From assembly GCF_003605755.1 (NCBI RefSeq), contig NZ_RAHJ01000019.1, forward strand, positions 1 through 64,000: DNA of 64,000 bases, in the 5' to 3' direction. The notes under the pieces are model-generated. The model saw only the letters and a list, made by a program, of their open reading frames with translations. It ran no database searches and had not been told where the DNA came from. Positions 63,431 to 64,000 of this stretch are shown in pieces. The position numbers were made by a program, and so were the translations under genes. The DNA is from Tsuneonella suprasediminis. Its GTDB lineage: Bacteria; Pseudomonadota; Alphaproteobacteria; Sphingomonadales; Sphingomonadaceae. Each line of letters opens with the position of its first letter. The first letter of the stretch is position 1.

Positions 63431-64000
63431 CTAGGCGGCAGACGCCCGTGGCGCAATGGTTCGCAGGCGTGCAGGCAGCAATGCCCCCAATGTTGCCGCA
63501 CGATATAAGTAGCTGAGCAGCATCGCCAGCCACAGCCCGTGGGCTGCATATGGGCGCAGGGCGAGGTCGGTCGCGATGTACATTGCCACCGTCACAAGGG
63601 CGGCATTGCGGAATGGGCGCGACCACGTGGCCCCGACATAGACCCCATCCAGCAGCCATGCGGGCATCCCCAGCAACGGGATCAACGCGACATAGGGCAG
63701 ATAAGGGTAGGCGGCGGCGCGCACTGCGCCGTTGGGGGTCATGCCATCGATAACCATGCCGCCCGCAAACAGGATAGCGGCGGCCAGCAACACGCCTGCG
63801 CCAAGCGAGAATTCGCCTGTCAGACGGATAGCGCGCATCACTTCGTCGCGGCGGCCCTTGCCAACGGCGGCCCCGACCCGCGCCTCCGCCGTGAAGGCAA
63901 ATGCGTCGAGCACATAGGCGCTCACCGCTACAAACTGGTTGAGCACGGCATTGGCGGCCAGTTGCACCGTGCCCAGCCGCGCACCGCCGTTGGCAAACCA
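63431..64000 (-). CDS. MATE family efflux transporter, C-terminal part, cut by window end
   Basis: The frame runs from the stop at 63431 to the last base of the window without interruption, giving about 189 residues. The visible start [20 protein letters not shown] and [20 protein letters not shown] are typical of the second half of DinF-like MATE transporters, followed by at least four membrane segments (for example [40 protein letters not shown]). MATE proteins export drugs or metabolites with Na+ or H+. The N-terminal half lies beyond the window, so substrate and start cannot be given. Confidence 0.88.
   Translation of the reverse strand, partial: WFANGGARLGTVQLAANAVLNQFVAVSAYVLDAFAFTAEARVGAAVGKGRRDEVMRAIRLTGEFSLGAGVLLAAAILFAGGMVIDGMTPNGAVRAAAYPYLPYVALIPLLGMPAWLLDGVYVGATWSRPFRNAALVTVAMYIATDLALRPYAAHGLWLAMLLSYLYRAATLGALLPARLRTIAPRASAA

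Overview
The window is high-GC chromosomal DNA from an alphaproteobacterium, most likely a sphingomonad of the Erythrobacteraceae type. This is inferred from gene content: a SciP/DUF1153 protein, an HdaA-type DnaA homologue, an alphaproteobacterial SspB, DUF2794, an ATP synthase operon with a very short epsilon subunit, and a cluster of acyl-CoA dehydrogenases with an APH-like partner. No rRNA or tRNA gene was seen, so the taxonomy rests on proteins alone. Almost all of the DNA is core chromosome; the accessory pieces are few.

Layout. 1-0.8 kb: an IS5-family element with a frameshifted transposase, cut by the window start. 0.8-4.9 kb: two small proteins, dapD, and a lipoprotein-type subtilisin autotransporter. 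4.9-13.5 kb: a fatty-acid/alcohol catabolic locus. One leftward operon (acyl-CoA dehydrogenase, Zn alcohol dehydrogenase, APH-like kinase) lies beside an MFS transporter, and a rightward set (two acyl-CoA dehydrogenases and an SDR) diverges from it. 13.5-17.4 kb: a repeat-rich, gene-poor stretch with a VOC protein, an AT-richer Tat-exported beta-helix protein, gmk, and a 240-bp tandem duplication of a palindromic intergenic repeat. 17.4-22.4 kb: sspB, then hisB-hisH-hisA-hisF, a 62-residue PEP-CTERM protein, hisE and a HIT protein. 22.5-27.0 kb: the complete ybgC-tolQ-tolR-tolA-tolB-pal envelope operon. 27-34.4 kb: a J-domain protein, a tandem SpoIIAA-like protein, a GFA protein, a purN-YjbR fusion, purM, a DUF2066-like protein, hdaA, cysE and DUF2794. 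34.5-39.7 kb: SDR, gph, glmU, a small HNH protein, sciP and an O-antigen ligase-like protein. 40-45 kb: atpHAGDC on the minus strand. 45-53 kb: a membrane-anchored trypsin-like protease, ada, a CPBP protease, a GST, an azoR/HxlR divergent pair and priA. 53-61.5 kb: a DUF4197 lipoprotein, an unknown secreted protein, a small transaldolase, cobT, a nitroreductase, cysS, a DUF3828-like protein and a 2-hydroxyacid dehydrogenase. 61.5-62.2 kb: a gene-free stretch with hairpins and a DnaA-box-like palindrome. 62.2-64 kb: argG and a MATE transporter cut by the window end.

How the genes work together: histidine synthesis, purine synthesis (purM, purN), cell-wall precursors (dapD, glmU), cysteine supply (cysE) and cysteinyl-tRNA (cysS), ATP synthesis, envelope constriction (Tol-Pal) and replication control (hdaA, priA) make this a housekeeping region. 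The most unusual items are a palindromic repeat that appears to be inserted in frame in cysS, the PurN-YjbR fusion, the minimal PEP-CTERM peptide inside the his cluster, the 45-bp DnaA-box-like inverted repeat beside argG, and several structured gene-free stretches. I did not find a clear defence system, prophage, CRISPR array or biosynthetic cluster.
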